Assembly: GCA_948146395.1 (NCBI GenBank)
Contig: OX411543.1
Coordinates: forward strand, 34,491,058-34,555,057
DNA: 64,000 bases
Reading direction: 5' to 3'
Source of the DNA: Fragum whitleyi
Lineage: Eukaryota; Mollusca; Bivalvia; Cardiida; Cardiidae
Made by a program: the position numbers and the translations under genes. Positions 36,447 to 48,323 of this stretch are shown here, piece by piece. The notes under the pieces are model-generated. The model was not told the DNA's origin. It was given only the letters and a program-made list of their open reading frames with translations, and searched no databases. The first letter of the stretch is position 1, and each line of letters starts with the position of its first letter.

Positions 36447-36707
36447 GTGACCCGTCATACGAAAAGGGACCATCTGAGTAGTGCGTGAAGTGTCGACCGT
36501 GATCAGACTGCGCGGACTGCGCAGACTGACTAGGTTTGAAACTTTTCGCACTTTACTATTTTTTGAATCTAGAATAATCAGTATAACTTCCTGTGTGAGA
36601 ATTTTTGAAATGCGACCTCTGTTTGGCCTGTACTAGAACCAATCTCTTTTTCATTTTTTACGGAGATCCCAGATGGTGCCCTTTCGCATGACGAAACGGC
36701 ATATGTA
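36447..36707. mobile_element. MITE family E (CCCGTCACGCGAAAAGGGAC ends)
   Basis: GACCCGTCATACGAAAAGGG on the left and the inverted GCCCTTTCGCATGACGAAAC on the right, with an internal GACTGCGCGGACTGCGCAG hairpin. A cleaner copy is at 40112-40372; fragments are near 28660-28740 and 32060-32170. Confidence 0.7.
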
Positions 36708-37100
36708 TTCACTAAATTTTTTTCTGGTGCAGATAACCCACAACGTAATATCATCACTTTATATCAAACAATGTAAGTATTGTTATATTAACATAATCGA
36801 ATTTAACGGCTATTGTTTTATTATCGTTATCTGAATAGTTTTAATAAAATAAACAATATGAGGCGTGCGTGACATTTTCAACAATATCAAATGGGCGCGG
36901 GGTACAAACGTTGGGTATCGATGACAACGACATAATGCAAAAAGGTTTTATGCTGACTGCATGAAGATGGATTTAGACCTTATATATCTATAGATCGCAA
37001 AGTAAAGGTTCTGGTCAGACTGTGCGGCTGCACAGGCTGGTCAGGAGCTTTGCTTTGCGCACATTTGAAATTGTTGGAAATGTGAAGCCAAGGCTCATAT

Positions 37101-38398
37101 TTAAGGTAACTGCGGAAGATAACATGGTCGAATTTTCGACTTTCTTAAAATCTCACAATAATTTCTGAGATTTATATTTGAAATGCGGGAATTAGCTAAC
37201 TCGCAATGAAAAGGGTTTGAAGCTCGTTCATTCGACGTCGTGACGTCATTAAGGGGCCAACCCCTTTTCGACCCGCCAAAATCATTATTTGCAATTCTTT
37301 CTGTATTAATCGGCCGATTTTCACGAAAAAAGTTTCATTTTGAAAGTCCAAGAACGCCCGAGCTAATCGTTTAATTTCTGTGCACATTCAAATAGAGAAA
37401 TAAGCCCGAAACGATAACTATTTCGCGAATTTTAAGATTTGACGTTCCTTTTTTCATTTCATCTTTTGTAAATAAGTAGAAATTTCTCAAAATTTCGTCC
37501 GGTGACCTATGCTGATTTTTTCTTATTTTGTAGCGAAAAGAATATGCTTTGCATTAATCAAATAAAAATGATATGTTTTCGGGTTAGATTTTTTATTAAA
37601 TTCGATTTTGTGAAGTTGTTGCAACATTTTTCGCCGAATTCGACATCGGACCAAAACCATCGGTACTATGCTTATTTGGAGCCAATCTCCGTGCAATAAC
37701 GTATTCTAACATATTTGAAATTAAGGTTTATTGTAAAATATAGGCTTTAGAAGTATTAAATCTGAATGTGATTTTAAGAAATACAAAAATTCATTTAAGT
37801 TTTATCCATTTTAAAAGACAGCTTTTTCGAACATTTGACGCGACGTTAAATTATATCCTTTGATTTGCGATATCTTCGCAGAATCGAATTTTACAAAAAA
37901 TCTAACCCGAAGACACGTGGTTTTTAATTCAAATTTCTTGAGCGGAATGGTTTGGCAGTAACATATATCAATTTCAGCAAAGGTCATCGGACAAATTTTC
38001 CAGAAAAAAGGAAATATTTCCAGTGACTGTACTCGAATACAGCATCGCAGAAGGCATTAATATTTAAAACGTTACACTTAATTGTATTTCTTACACTTAT
38101 ATCTTCATATCAATAAAACATAATACCATGCGTCTTTAAACGAAGCAAATGGCGTTTTCGGGATGAAAATCGGTTTATTATTTCCGACAAAATGGACAAT
38201 TACTGATTTTGGTCCCTAAAAAAGGGGTCGGCCCCTTAATGACGTCATGGCGTCAACTCTACGTCATGAAATTCCTTTTTATGACCGAAATATGAAAGCG
38301 GGTACTTCGAAGTTCAGTTTTATCGCATTCGGCATGATTTTCAGACAATTTAAAATTTGGACCTAAAACGGCCCTCTATGTGTCCGCAGTTACCTTAA
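37101..38398. mobile_element. TTAA-flanked foldback DNA element (1.29 kb), piggyBac/Kolobok-like ends
   Basis: TTAA at 37101-37104 and 38395-38398 flank terminal inverted repeats GGTAACTGCGGA and TCCGCAGTTACC. The arms remain recognisable for roughly 190 bp: GTGACGTCATTAAGGGGCC on the left has its inverse GGCCCCTTAATGACGTCA on the right. Each arm contains a palindromic CRE, TGACGTCA. The interior has no transposase-like ORF, so this is a non-autonomous element. TTAA targets are typical of piggyBac and Kolobok; the superfamily is not decided. Confidence 0.8.
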
Positions 38399-39108
38399 AC
38401 AGCTAACTCTGATTAAAACGAAGACAATAAAAAATATTCACTGAAGGGTTCATGCCATCACACTCAAAGTTTTCTTGTGAATCAAAATCAAAATAAACTA
38501 ATTGTATACTAATCCTCTTAATGTATTCATATCTCAGCCTAGGATTAACAATGCCGACTGAAACGAACTCAGAGATACCGCTTTGAAAGCTACTTCTCAA
38601 CGAATCACATGTATTCCAAGAATTAAATCAACAACATACAAGTACAATCATAACGTAAACAAATAAACATCGGAATATTATCGCCAAATAATTCGCCATT
38701 CTGACCTTACAAAGGCAGATGGTTTAAGATATGGAGTTGTTGGTGTTATCTTTGTATAAATTCCTATGTCACCAACTTAAGTCTTCGCTATTTCAATCGA
38801 CGAGTACCTTATTTCGAATTCCTTGTCGCTGGTTGGGGACAATAATATCGTAACCAGAGCTCCTGGAAAAGCTATAGTTATGACGTTTAGGAAGCAGAGG
38901 GTAGTATGAGACAGAATGAAGCAATAAATAAGAAAAAGATTGCAACCTCCACTTGACCTCTACTGGAACACATTTCTTTTCAAATATTTAATTTACGGAG
39001 TTCATCCGTTTTCGTGAAAGGTCATAATTTCAAAATGCTTATTTGAAGTCGCGATAATAATAAAATTCGTTGCACGTCGTACTATCAATGTAGGGGCCCT
39101 GGGGCCCG
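38399..39108. other. Intergenic stretch, nothing recognised
   Basis: AT-rich, with short unsupported open frames only. Confidence 0.5.
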
Positions 39109-39350
39109 TTTTACTTAACATCTTACGATCATTTTTTTTTTTTTTGCGTAAGTCAAAATTTAAAATTGCGTCTACAGTAGTAACTAAATATGGAATTTTT
39201 GCCATGCATCATCTCATTGGAATCGTCTTCCAAAGACGATTCCCATGAGATATGGCAAGGCAGAATCTAACAATGAATTAAACACAAAGTACGATTTATG
39301 ATTTTGACTTATAATCAATTTTTTCGTAAGAAGCTCAGTAAAACGGGCCA
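39109..39350. mobile_element. GGGCCCGTTTTAC MITE (family C), full-length
   Basis: GGGGCCCGTTTTACTTAACA on the left and CTCAGTAAAACGGGCC on the right. The centre is GGAATCGTCTTCC paired with AAGACGATTCC. Confidence 0.85.
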
Positions 39351-39590
39351 ATGGAATCCATTCCCGAAACTGCATATCTGTACCGAGTTTTGTCTCCATG
39401 CAATGGATGGATAAGCGTCGTGTACATAAAATTGTGTCATAAGCAGCTTAGGGCTCGGAAAGTATGTGAAGTGGTAGAATTGGTGGGAAAATTACCAGGA
39501 ATCCATTGTTTGGTACAAATACGCTGCGACACGGCTGACTTAAAACTGTTAAAAGTGACGTTAAACCTTATTTAAACAAACAGATCAATA
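39351..39590 (+). repeat. SINE-like element
   Basis: Ends with GTGACGTTAAACC then TTATTTAAACAAACAG, the type of tail seen near 4190 and 20315. It starts right at the end of the family C MITE. An open frame of 74 codons inside is not a gene. Confidence 0.45.
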
Positions 39591-40111
39591 TTTATCTGAA
39601 AGAAATTTCAGTTGGTCTATTTTCGTCCGGCAAGTAATGAAACCATCCCAACCTTATCAAGTTTTCTGAGGTATTAATACTCAGGCGATCGGCAGTCGCG
39701 GATCCAGAGGGGGTTCGGGGGGGTCTCCCCTGAAGCCCAATTAATTAATTGGTGTATAATTTCAATTAACCCCTTTTCCTGCTGTTCACGAAAAAATCGT
39801 TTTAGAAACAAAGCTTACAAAAAAGACAGTATAGACTAAGATCAGTCTACACAGTTGTGCAGTCTGATCTCAGTCTAAACTGTCTGCTTTCTACTTGATA
39901 TTTCGTGGTTAAAATCCTAGATCAGTGTTGTCGATATTTTTTAAAGAATAATTAAATCCATCGGCATAAGGGTTTAAATTCTGTAAAACTTTCAGTATGT
40001 TCGAACCCCCTTCGCAGAAATCCTGGATCCGCCGCTCCTCGATGAGGTACTTTTTCCAAATAAAGTACCAGAAAGGTATAAATGGTCCGTTCGCGAATGA
40101 AATATTTAAAT

Positions 40112-40372
40112 GTGACCCGTCACGCGAAAAGGGACCATCTTGTACCTTCGTAAAAAATATTTGAAAAAGACATTGGTTCTGTAACAGGCCAACAAGATGT
40201 CGCATTTTAAAAATTCTTTAACAGGAAGGTACATTAATTATCCTAGATTCAGAAAATTAGTAAAGAATCAAAATTGTCGATCCTAGTCAGTCTGCGCATT
40301 TCGCGCAGTCTGACAAGGGTCGACACTTCACGCACTACCCAGATAGTCCCTTTTCGCGTGACTGGTCAATAT
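40112..40372. mobile_element. MITE family E, best copy
   Basis: GACCCGTCACGCGAAAAGGG on the left and CCCTTTTCGCGTGACTGGTC on the right are inverted. Inside is TCTGCGCATTTCGCGCAG, a perfect short hairpin, and GGTCGACACTTCACGCAC. Confidence 0.8.
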
Positions 40373-40622
40373 TTTTTCAATTGATCATTATATTTCAAGC
40401 TAAATACAAAATGGATTCAAAATAAAGATACATTGTATAATGGCTAAATCAATCGGGCTTCAAAAGCATTAGCTTAGCCTTAGTTACTATTTATATTTTT
40501 CTATCATTTGATAGTAGTAGAGGTCATATTTGAGAATTTATAATTTATCTCATAGCGTCACACATTACAAATGATAACTCTATTGTTAATTTCCTGTCGT
40601 ATGACAACGGTTTACTACAAAG

Positions 40623-40778
40623 TTAAGGTTGTGGACCCGAAATGGTTCGTTTCGGAAGTAATTTTACAGTGTTAACAGAGGTTCCCTAAAGCTTTTAATA
40701 GGAAAACCTCGGCCAACATCATGTAAAAGATCATGTGTTCCGAAATGATGAGGAACTATTACGGATCCACTACCTTAA
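40623..40778. mobile_element. TTAA-type hairpin MITE family D, copy 3
   Basis: TTAAGGTTGTGGACCCGAAA on the left and ACGGATCCACTACCTTAA on the right, with AGAGGTTCCC and GAAAACCTCGG in the centre. Confidence 0.8.
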
Positions 40779-40942
40779 ACAGTTCCCGGGCAGCGAGAGT
40801 CCGAGACTCCTTGATTTCGAAGAAAGTCACATGCGTGAAGATTACACCTTAATTTAATAATGTAGGAGTCCGGAGATTGCGTTTTTAAGGTTAAGATTCT
40901 TAAGATTCTAACTAAGATTATTAAGATTTCACAAAGGGTTAG

Positions 40943-40999
40943 GTGCAAGACTGTCGTAAGTGTATATACATTGTATATACACTTACTACAGTCTTGCAC
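40943..40999. repeat. Near-perfect hairpin of ~27-bp arms
   Basis: GTGCAAGACTG and GTAAGTGTATATA pair with TATATACACTTAC and CAGTCTTGCAC, with one small mismatch and a 4-base loop. Unlike the MITE families here, no other copy was noticed. Confidence 0.8.
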
Positions 41000-43063
41000 T
41001 GAAACCACGAAATATGGTCCAATCTTCATGAGCGGTACAAAGACTAAGATTTGTAAGCTGCTAAATGGGAATCTTTCGATATGTTATTGGGGAATCGAGA
41101 TGGTTTTGCATTGGCTTAAAACGAGTAGCCTCGACGACGTCGATTTTTTTCACACAAAATATCGGAAATATTTTTTAGGACGTCTAATCATATTTAGCGG
41201 AAATTTTCACCATGCTTTAAAAAACGCGCCTAAGCGTTGGACTTGTTGGTCATATAAGAATATGAAGTCCCATTATGTTAACCAATATCATACTGAAGCC
41301 ACTTGTACTAGGAGTATTCCTGATTGGACAGGTTGTATAGACAAATATAAGCCTGCACACATACGCAGTCTGGTCTTGGTCTTAAATCGACTGTTATCGG
41401 GCCTTTTCGGGTGTAATTAACGGTGGGTCCAGTCTAGGGGTGTACCACATGATTTTTCTGTAAATCTTGCTCGAGCAACCACTTCTATTAGGCGACCATT
41501 TTATTACGCGACCGTTTTCAAAATCCCCTTCTTTAAATCGAAATATCTGAAAAAATAAAACAACAACAACAATCACGAAAGAAAGAGTATCATTGGAATT
41601 AAAATTGGTGTAAATTAATCCTATGTTGAACTGAGTCACAAGAATAGTCTCAATGAGACCATTCTATTGAGTTTTTATAGCATATGTTTCTTCGGAATTG
41701 CGCAATAATTCATTTTATATTAAAATCATATTTTTTATTTGTAAACAAAACGTGTAAAAAGCTACCGTTTCCTTAACGACCGTTTTGGGGGGTCCCGTTC
41801 GTGGTCGCACAGTATATGTTTTACTGTACTTTCTAAACTGGGACTACGTGTATGTATTAATTGAGCCTGTGCGTGACATTTACAACAATTTCAAATGTGC
41901 GCCAAGCAACTTGGACTCAGGCCAGCCTGTGCAGCCGCACAGTCTGACCAGAGTCTTTAACATGCATATATGTGGCTGATGATTTATTCCCTCTACCGGC
42001 AGTCAGATATAACCTTAATGCAGCTGTGTTGTAACAAAATCAAATTTATGAGACATGGGATAATTCTTGCAATAACAAAAATGCTTTGAACTCACCCCGG
42101 GAATATCCTGTGTGATGTTAAGAGCACTTTAATGGGACCCCCGGTGATTCTAGTATTATTGAAATCGGCATGAACTTACCCCAGGAATCTTCTATACAAT
42201 GAAAATACTAAAATTATTCGATCCCGACATAATATTAACATTGAAATAGCTTTGGTTTTTTACCCCTGGAATCGTTTCAATTATAAAAAAAACCCTAACC
42301 ATTTTGGGACACAGGTTAATTCTTACAACATTAAAGTCGCTATGAGCATTACCACGGGAATCGTCTCAATGATAGAAAAAAAAAACTGGCCGAACCCGGG
42401 GTAATTATAGCCACATCGAAATCACTTAGAACTTAGACCGTGAAGATTTGAAATTATCAGACCTCATTGAATTTACCCCGGGAATATCCTCTACCTCTAC
42501 AAATGGTCAAAACGGTCCAAACAATAATTTTGCCATCTTTTCAAAAGTTTTTTTTTTCTCCCTCTTTGTTTAAATACATATTTTTCATGAAGTTAATAAC
42601 TCGTATTCTTCTATGCAACTATTATATTTTCTTATTAGGCGTGATAGTGTTTCGGAAATGTGCGAAATGGCACTGAAAAAGGCGAAATCGATTATCAACC
42701 TTATTTGTGATTAATAGGATTTGGTGTGAATTGCAACAAAAATAAAGCCCCGAATTCAATCCATTGACAATTAATAAATGAACTAGAATCTACGGTATTT
42801 AACAATAAAAAAGTCGTTTTAAATGTCAAATCTAGAGTGCACTTTCAATTCATTTTCAACGACAGTTTTAATAATATCAAAGGATTAACATAACGTTAGA
42901 TTCAGACGGAAATATATCCTGGTGTACCGTATTTCTATGAATGTTAATTAGAACTGTCACAATTTTAAAATCAAGAGGAGACCTTTTTCCAAACTTGTCA
43001 TATTTAAAACATCATACAATAATTTAAAGAAGCCCGAAAAATTCAAGGTGAAATCATCTTTTT
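41000..43063. other. Intergenic stretch with degenerate repeats
   Basis: A family F foldback at 41855-41975. Loosely tandem pieces at about 42090-42490 share CCCCGGGAATATCCT or ACCCCTGGAATCGTTTC motifs roughly every 80-110 bp. A 149-codon open frame at 40971-41420 begins inside the hairpin at 40943-40999 and has no recognised domain. Confidence 0.5.
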
Positions 43064-44096
43064 TAGCTCCACTGGCCGAAGGCCACTATGGCTATTGCCA
43101 TGGCGTTGCGTCCGTCGTGCGTGCGTCAGTGCGTCCGGTCGTAAACTTTTTCTTTAAAAAAATTCTTCTCTGAAACTACTGGATGAATTTCAACCAAACT
43201 TCACAGGCATGGTCCTTGGGTGACCCTCTTTCAAAGTTGTTCAAGAAATGTTTGATCCAATGAAAAACATGGATTAAATGGGCACGGCCAATTCCTAAAT
43301 ATGGTAAAAATTGCGTTTTCTCAGATTCTAATCGATGGATACCAATTAGATTTTACATGAATGATTATTGGGTGACCCTTTATAAGTATACAAAAATTAT
43401 TGTGATCGGATGAAAAATATGTATTTTATGGGTTGAGGTCATCTTTCTATATGTTATATAGTGGAAACTTTGAAAATCATTTTCTTAGAAAGTAACCGAT
43501 GGATATCAACCGAATTTCACTGGAATGACACTTGAGTGACTCTTTATAAGTCTTCCAAAAATATAGTGATGGGATGAAAAATATTTCTTTAATGGGTGGA
43601 GGTGATTTTTCTATATGTTATATAGTGGAAACTTTGAAAATCATTTTCTTAGAATGTAACTGATGGATATCAACCAAATTTCACTGAAATGATCCTTGAG
43701 TGACCCTTTATCAGTCTACCAAAATTAATGTGATGGGATGAAAAATATGTATTTTACGGGCGGAGGTCATTTCTCTATATGTCACATATATAAGTTATAT
43801 AGTGGAAACTTAGGAAATCATTTTCTTAGAATGTAACCGATGGATATCAACCAAATTTCATTGATGTGATCCTTGGGTGACCCATTATCATGCAGCCAAA
43901 AATTATTGTGATTGGATGAAAAATATTTCTTAAATGGGTGGAGGTAATTTCTCTATATGTTATACAGTTGAAACTTTGAAAATCATTTTCAACATCAGTA
44001 GAACCAAAAATATCTAAAAAATCTTTGATTTGCTATTACAAGAATTTTAAGCCTGTGGAGCGACTCAAGCCATTCATGGCTTTCTAGTTTAACAAA
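43064..44096 (+). mobile_element. Complete pearl-like element, second head type
   Basis: The 5' end TTTTTTAGCTCCACTGGCC has the hairpin TGGCC-GAA-GGCCA, followed by GTCCGTCGTGCGTGCGTC. The core unit is about 165 bp (TGAAAATCATTTTCTTAGAA, GTAACTGATGGATATCAACC), about four copies. The 3' end is GGAGCGACTC with hairpin AAGCCATTCATGGCTT and TCTAGTT. Confidence 0.8.
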
Positions 44097-45067
44097 GTAA
44101 TTTGAACATTCATAAAACACCTATTAAAATCCACAGTGCTCATACTTTCGTGAATTCTAATTTAAGCAGTTCCTTAAACACTACCGGAGTTATGTACGGC
44201 CTCAAAACTTTCGTCAAATGTCACATAATCATTTCTCATTGGGGTATGGAAATAACAGATAGGCCTTCAATGGGTCTTTATTTTAAGATTTACAGTTTTC
44301 TAATACAACACAAGTACTAAGAAATAAGGAATTTTAGAGGATTTTAGAGTTTTTCCTATTTCATGTGATTTATGATAATTTGAAAATTATTCCTTTCATA
44401 GATGTTCATTATTCTAGATCTTTTATCGAAATATAGTAAAACATTACTGAAATTACAGTAAGTAACTCTAATTGACAATACACGGAAATACGGTCACTCA
44501 TGGAAATAGGGTACAAAAGGAAAGAACTGATCAGCTTCGCGGGTATAAAATTTTGGAGAAAATTATGTATATTTGATTTATCTTCATAAAATTACTTTTG
44601 TAAAATTGCCATTTTTTATCACCATGAATCATTTATCTAACTGAATTTGTAATTTAGCCTATCATGATATATAAATAAAATCATGAAATAAAGAATCGTT
44701 TTGTTGGTATAATTTTAGAAATATTTTTTTTTAATTATTCTTTATTTTTTGTGATATTTTTCTATTTGGGCCGTTTTGACCAAATCGAAAATCTGCTTTG
44801 GGCCGTTTTGACCAAATCACTAATGATTCTTGAAAGAGTTTCTGAGACGGAAATTTGAAACTTTATGAGACCTGGAATAAGGCCGATATAAGTGTGCTTG
44901 ACATTCAAAAGAAATAATTTGACACCCTGAGACTATCCGGGGACTCTAAATATATATGTAAGTTAAGGGAACGTGGACGGGACCGACGTGGACTTCTGTA
45001 GGGGGAAAAAAATGCTATCCATTCAGTAAAAATTACCCGTCTATTAGATATTCCAGTCTAGCTTTTA
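44097..45067. other. Intergenic stretch before the foldback element
   Basis: AT-rich. Contains two direct copies of GGGCCGTTTTGACCAAATC at about 44768 and 44800. No gene seen. Confidence 0.5.
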
Positions 45068-47126
45068 GTTAACCAATCGGTGTCCCTAAAATACGAAAAG
45101 GTGCAAAAAGGTGGTTAAAGGTGCTAAAAGGTGGTTAAAGGCGCAAAAAGGTGCAAAAAGTTGCTAAAAGGTGCTTAAAGGTGGGCGAAAAGGTGATAAA
45201 AGGTGCTTACACAGTATTAAAAGCTATTGGTCCTGTTTAATGATCTGTTTGGCCATACCCTTCGGCTTACAGTCAACCCGTTCCTCAGTCAACTCGTTCC
45301 TCAGTCAACTCATGGCGTTTTTGGTCAACTCGTTCCCCAAAATTGGTCACCTCGTTCCCCAATCGATTTTTCCTCGGTCAACTCGTTCCCCCGGAAAAAA
45401 ATCATATATATTTGAAATATTTTTTTATATTTATTTTCTTTTGAACGGGTTAAAGTATTAAAAATAAGTTATTTTGATAAAGTATTTTAAAAGACAATGC
45501 AAAATTTATATTTATTTTTAAGACCGATTTAACCCGCCGATATTTCCCAGAAAACTTATTGAATATTAGTTGAAAATTTATATAAAAAAAGAATACTGGT
45601 TAAAACATATAAAAATTAATGGCCAAACGAAAAAATATTTTTTATCAATCCTTTATCTCTTTTTTTTTCAGAATTTCTGGTTGTCCTTCAAGATACAAAA
45701 CGAAAAACAAAGATAGAAAACATTATAAAGATACTGTCGAATTTAGAAAAGAAGATAAAACTTTAATAATTTTTGTAAAGACATACTGCTTATAGTAATA
45801 AAAATTAATTCTTAAGATAGTAAGGGATGTATTTAGATTTCTCAATTGTAATTGAATGTCAATTAGGCTTTGTCATTAATGGAGTGAATAAGATTATAGT
45901 ATCAATTACCTTTAATGTTTTGCCGCTTTTTTTTTCAACAAAGCCATTGAATATTGTCATGATGAATATATATGATCCGTTATCCAGGAAAGTTAGTCGT
46001 TTATTTTCATTTTCCTTTGGATTCTTGATGATTGCATGGGCAGAGTCGACCCATTTAGGGTTGAGAATCCCTTTCTCTGAATGGACAACGCCTGTCTAGT
46101 TGCTCGGTTGGTTACATAATGAAGATATATATAAACATGTTTAACATACTCCGTTTCAATGCATGACATCATACAATTATGTCACGACAGAAAACAAATA
46201 TATCCTTGTGATATGGTTTTTCGTCCGAATTACGATTTTTCATAAAAATCTTCATTCAAACTTTTATCAATCAATAAAAGTCGAAAAAAATATCAAAAAT
46301 ATGATTTTTTTATGATTCCCATGATTCTGAGTTTTATCAGATTAGGTTAGACAGGTTTTTATTTTGTTTGAATATTGTCAAGATTTTTTGTCTATACAAT
46401 AAGCGTCATTTGTTTTCATCATATTTAAGACATAAGCCACTGATAAAGAAGAATGTGAGAATAAACTGTGTAAATCACATTTTTTGAAATTGAAACTGGG
46501 CCTCAGAGGGGGTTCACTCGACCCCACCCCTAACCCCTAGATCCGCCCTAGTAAAATATCTCTTCCTGGTTGTTTGTTGCTTTGGGCTAACAACATACCA
46601 AATATAAGAACTCTAACATATAGAAATTACAATAAGATTTTTAGTTCGCAGGTTTTGGGCATAGGGGTCAAAATTTTGACATTGAACTTTGTTCACTACC
46701 TGCCCTTATTGCTTCTTGATATATTAGGAAATATTTTTTTTGCAGACAAAGAGACAGACTGATGTGGGAAAAATAATTTGCCCTTATATTTCGAGCATAT
46801 CATACGGGAACATAACAGGTTCATGTACACGCAAATGCGTATTTAACGTTATACATGAGAAGTTGACGCCTAGAGAATTTTCAACATGTACTACATTGAG
46901 ATGAGTTTGAATTATTTATAGTAGTTCTATTCGAAAGTTATCATTTTAATGAATCAATAATGCAATTCTTATACATTCACCTTTAACCACCTTTTCGCCC
47001 ACCTTTTAGCACCTTTTCACATCTTTTAGCACCTTTTCGCGCCTTTTTGCACCTTTAACCACCTTTTAGCACCTTTAACCACCTTTTTGCACCTTTTCGT
47101 ATTTTAGGAACACCCGTTAACCAATC
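45068..47126. mobile_element. Foldback DNA element (Mutator-like?) with 11-bp target duplication at the PPP6C promoter
   Basis: GTTAACCAATC occurs at 45068-45078 and again at 47116-47126, directly flanking the termini GGTGTCCCTAAAATACG and its inverse CGTATTTTAGGAACACC. The inverted arms (about 45079-45205 and 46978-47115) are mostly made of a decamer NNNAAAGGTG repeated at an exact 10-bp period, 11-12 times per arm. An imperfect GTCAACTCGTTCC minisatellite lies at 45268-45392. No transposase was recognised; open frames at 45827-46099 and 46574-46762 match nothing known. Target duplications of 8-11 bp and long arms suggest a Mutator-like non-autonomous element, but this is inference. Confidence 0.8.
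47121..47125 (+). promoter_or_regulatory. CCAAT box of PPP6C inside the target duplication
   Basis: CCAAT lies 40 bp upstream of the PPP6C ATG, in the right-hand copy of the 11-bp target duplication; the other copy is at 45073-45077. Functional use is inferred from position only. Confidence 0.45.
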
Positions 47127-47164
47127 AAAACTGTCGACATATTGCGTAAATAAAGATAACTAAG

Positions 47165-47236
47165 ATGGTGGTCAACGTCGATAAATGGATTGAAATTGCA
47201 AAAGAATGCAAATATCTACCCGAGAATGACTTAAAG
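47165..47236 (+). CDS. PPP6C: PPP6C exon 1: protein phosphatase 6 catalytic subunit, residues 1-24
   Basis: The ATG in a good context (TAAGATGG) opens an exon encoding the N-terminal helix with KWIEIAKECKYLPENDLK, closely matching the start of animal PP6 catalytic subunits. It ends at an AAG|GTACCT donor in phase 0. PP6 is a PP2A-like Ser/Thr phosphatase that works with SAPS and ankyrin-repeat subunits in mitosis and signalling. The first intron is 15,860 bp and continues to exon 2 at 63097. The promoter region is unusual because a foldback element ends 49 bp upstream. Confidence 0.95.
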
Positions 47237-47656
47237 GTACCTGACGACATGTGTTTAATCAAAGTTTAAGACTGGCAATACCATTAATTAGGGTGAAAAT
47301 GACATGCCAAATTTACAGGCTTTGGTAAGATGATGTGGGTGGAGAATTGCCAATTTTCATTATTTTTTTTTCTGAAAAGGAAAGAAGCAAGTCGTAAACC
47401 TTCTTGCTGTTAAATTAGTGTTCAGCCAGTTACGAATATTCAATCTGATATATTGAATAATTTTCAATGTATTGCAAAAGAATTGGTCCAAAATGCTTTC
47501 ACAGCTGAGTTTATCAAAAGTTCAACAAAAGATAAAGAAATGTACAGTTGTTCAGGCAGTAGCGGATAGTTAATGAAATTATCGAAGTATACGTTTTTAT
47601 TATGACACAAAATCTATATTGTGTGGTACCAATTTGTAGGAAAATAGGTATTATTT

Positions 47657-47948
47657 TGTTGTGTAATTGCCACTTATACGAGGGATAAGAACAACTACTT
47701 ACTGAAGTCCTGTAGTCGTCCCCGCTAGTGCCGGCACTACCAAGTCTCGGACTGCTAAGCTCCTACAAAGACGTCGAACGTGTACTGGGGGCGATCTTCT
47801 GTGCGCACTGTGGGATATGCTAAATTCCACCCAAGGCGGGAACAATACTGCGCACTGATTGGCTGATATCAGTTGTTTACACCACCACAGTAATCCACTT
47901 CCGGAAGGCTCCAGATCTGGGCTCCGGTTATTGACAATCAACACTACA
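47657..47948 (-). repeat. 3' LTR (element sense)
   Basis: Same length as the other LTR and no differences found when the two were read side by side. Confidence 0.95.
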
Positions 47949-47960
47949 TTCCTCCCCGTT
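47949..47960 (-). other. Polypurine tract
   Basis: ACGGGGAGGAA on the minus strand abuts the 3' LTR, the expected site of plus-strand priming. Confidence 0.85.
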
Positions 47961-48323
47961 TACAAAAGGAGTGCCTGAAACTTTCTAGAAAACATGCCCC
48001 CCTACCCAAAGCCTATTCAAAATAATTCCTAACCCCAACCCCTAATAAGATCCTATTAAAACATACCACCCCTTAAAACCTATCCATTAAAACCTAGCAA
48101 AAAGGTTAACAATCTTTACCCCTAAAATCCATCTAAAGAGCCTATGGTTAAGGCTTACATAGATCCTTGATACTTTAAGCCTTTACAAAAACTCAATTGA
48201 ACTTGACATAAATACTGGAAAAATACTTTACATTGTACTCACTTAAAGATCTTTACAAATGCTCAATTATACTTTTTTTTTTTTTTTTTAAAAATAACTT
48301 TGCAATACAAATCAATACTTTAC
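47949..48323 (-). other. Noncoding tail of the LTR element between TatD and 3' LTR
   Basis: A purine/T-rich minus-strand stretch with a long A/T run (about 48270-48290), ending in the polypurine tract. No ORF. Confidence 0.7.

Noticed and set aside
40971..41420. 149-codon plus-strand ORF
   Set aside because: Begins inside a palindrome, has no recognisable domain and no conserved context; low support as a gene.
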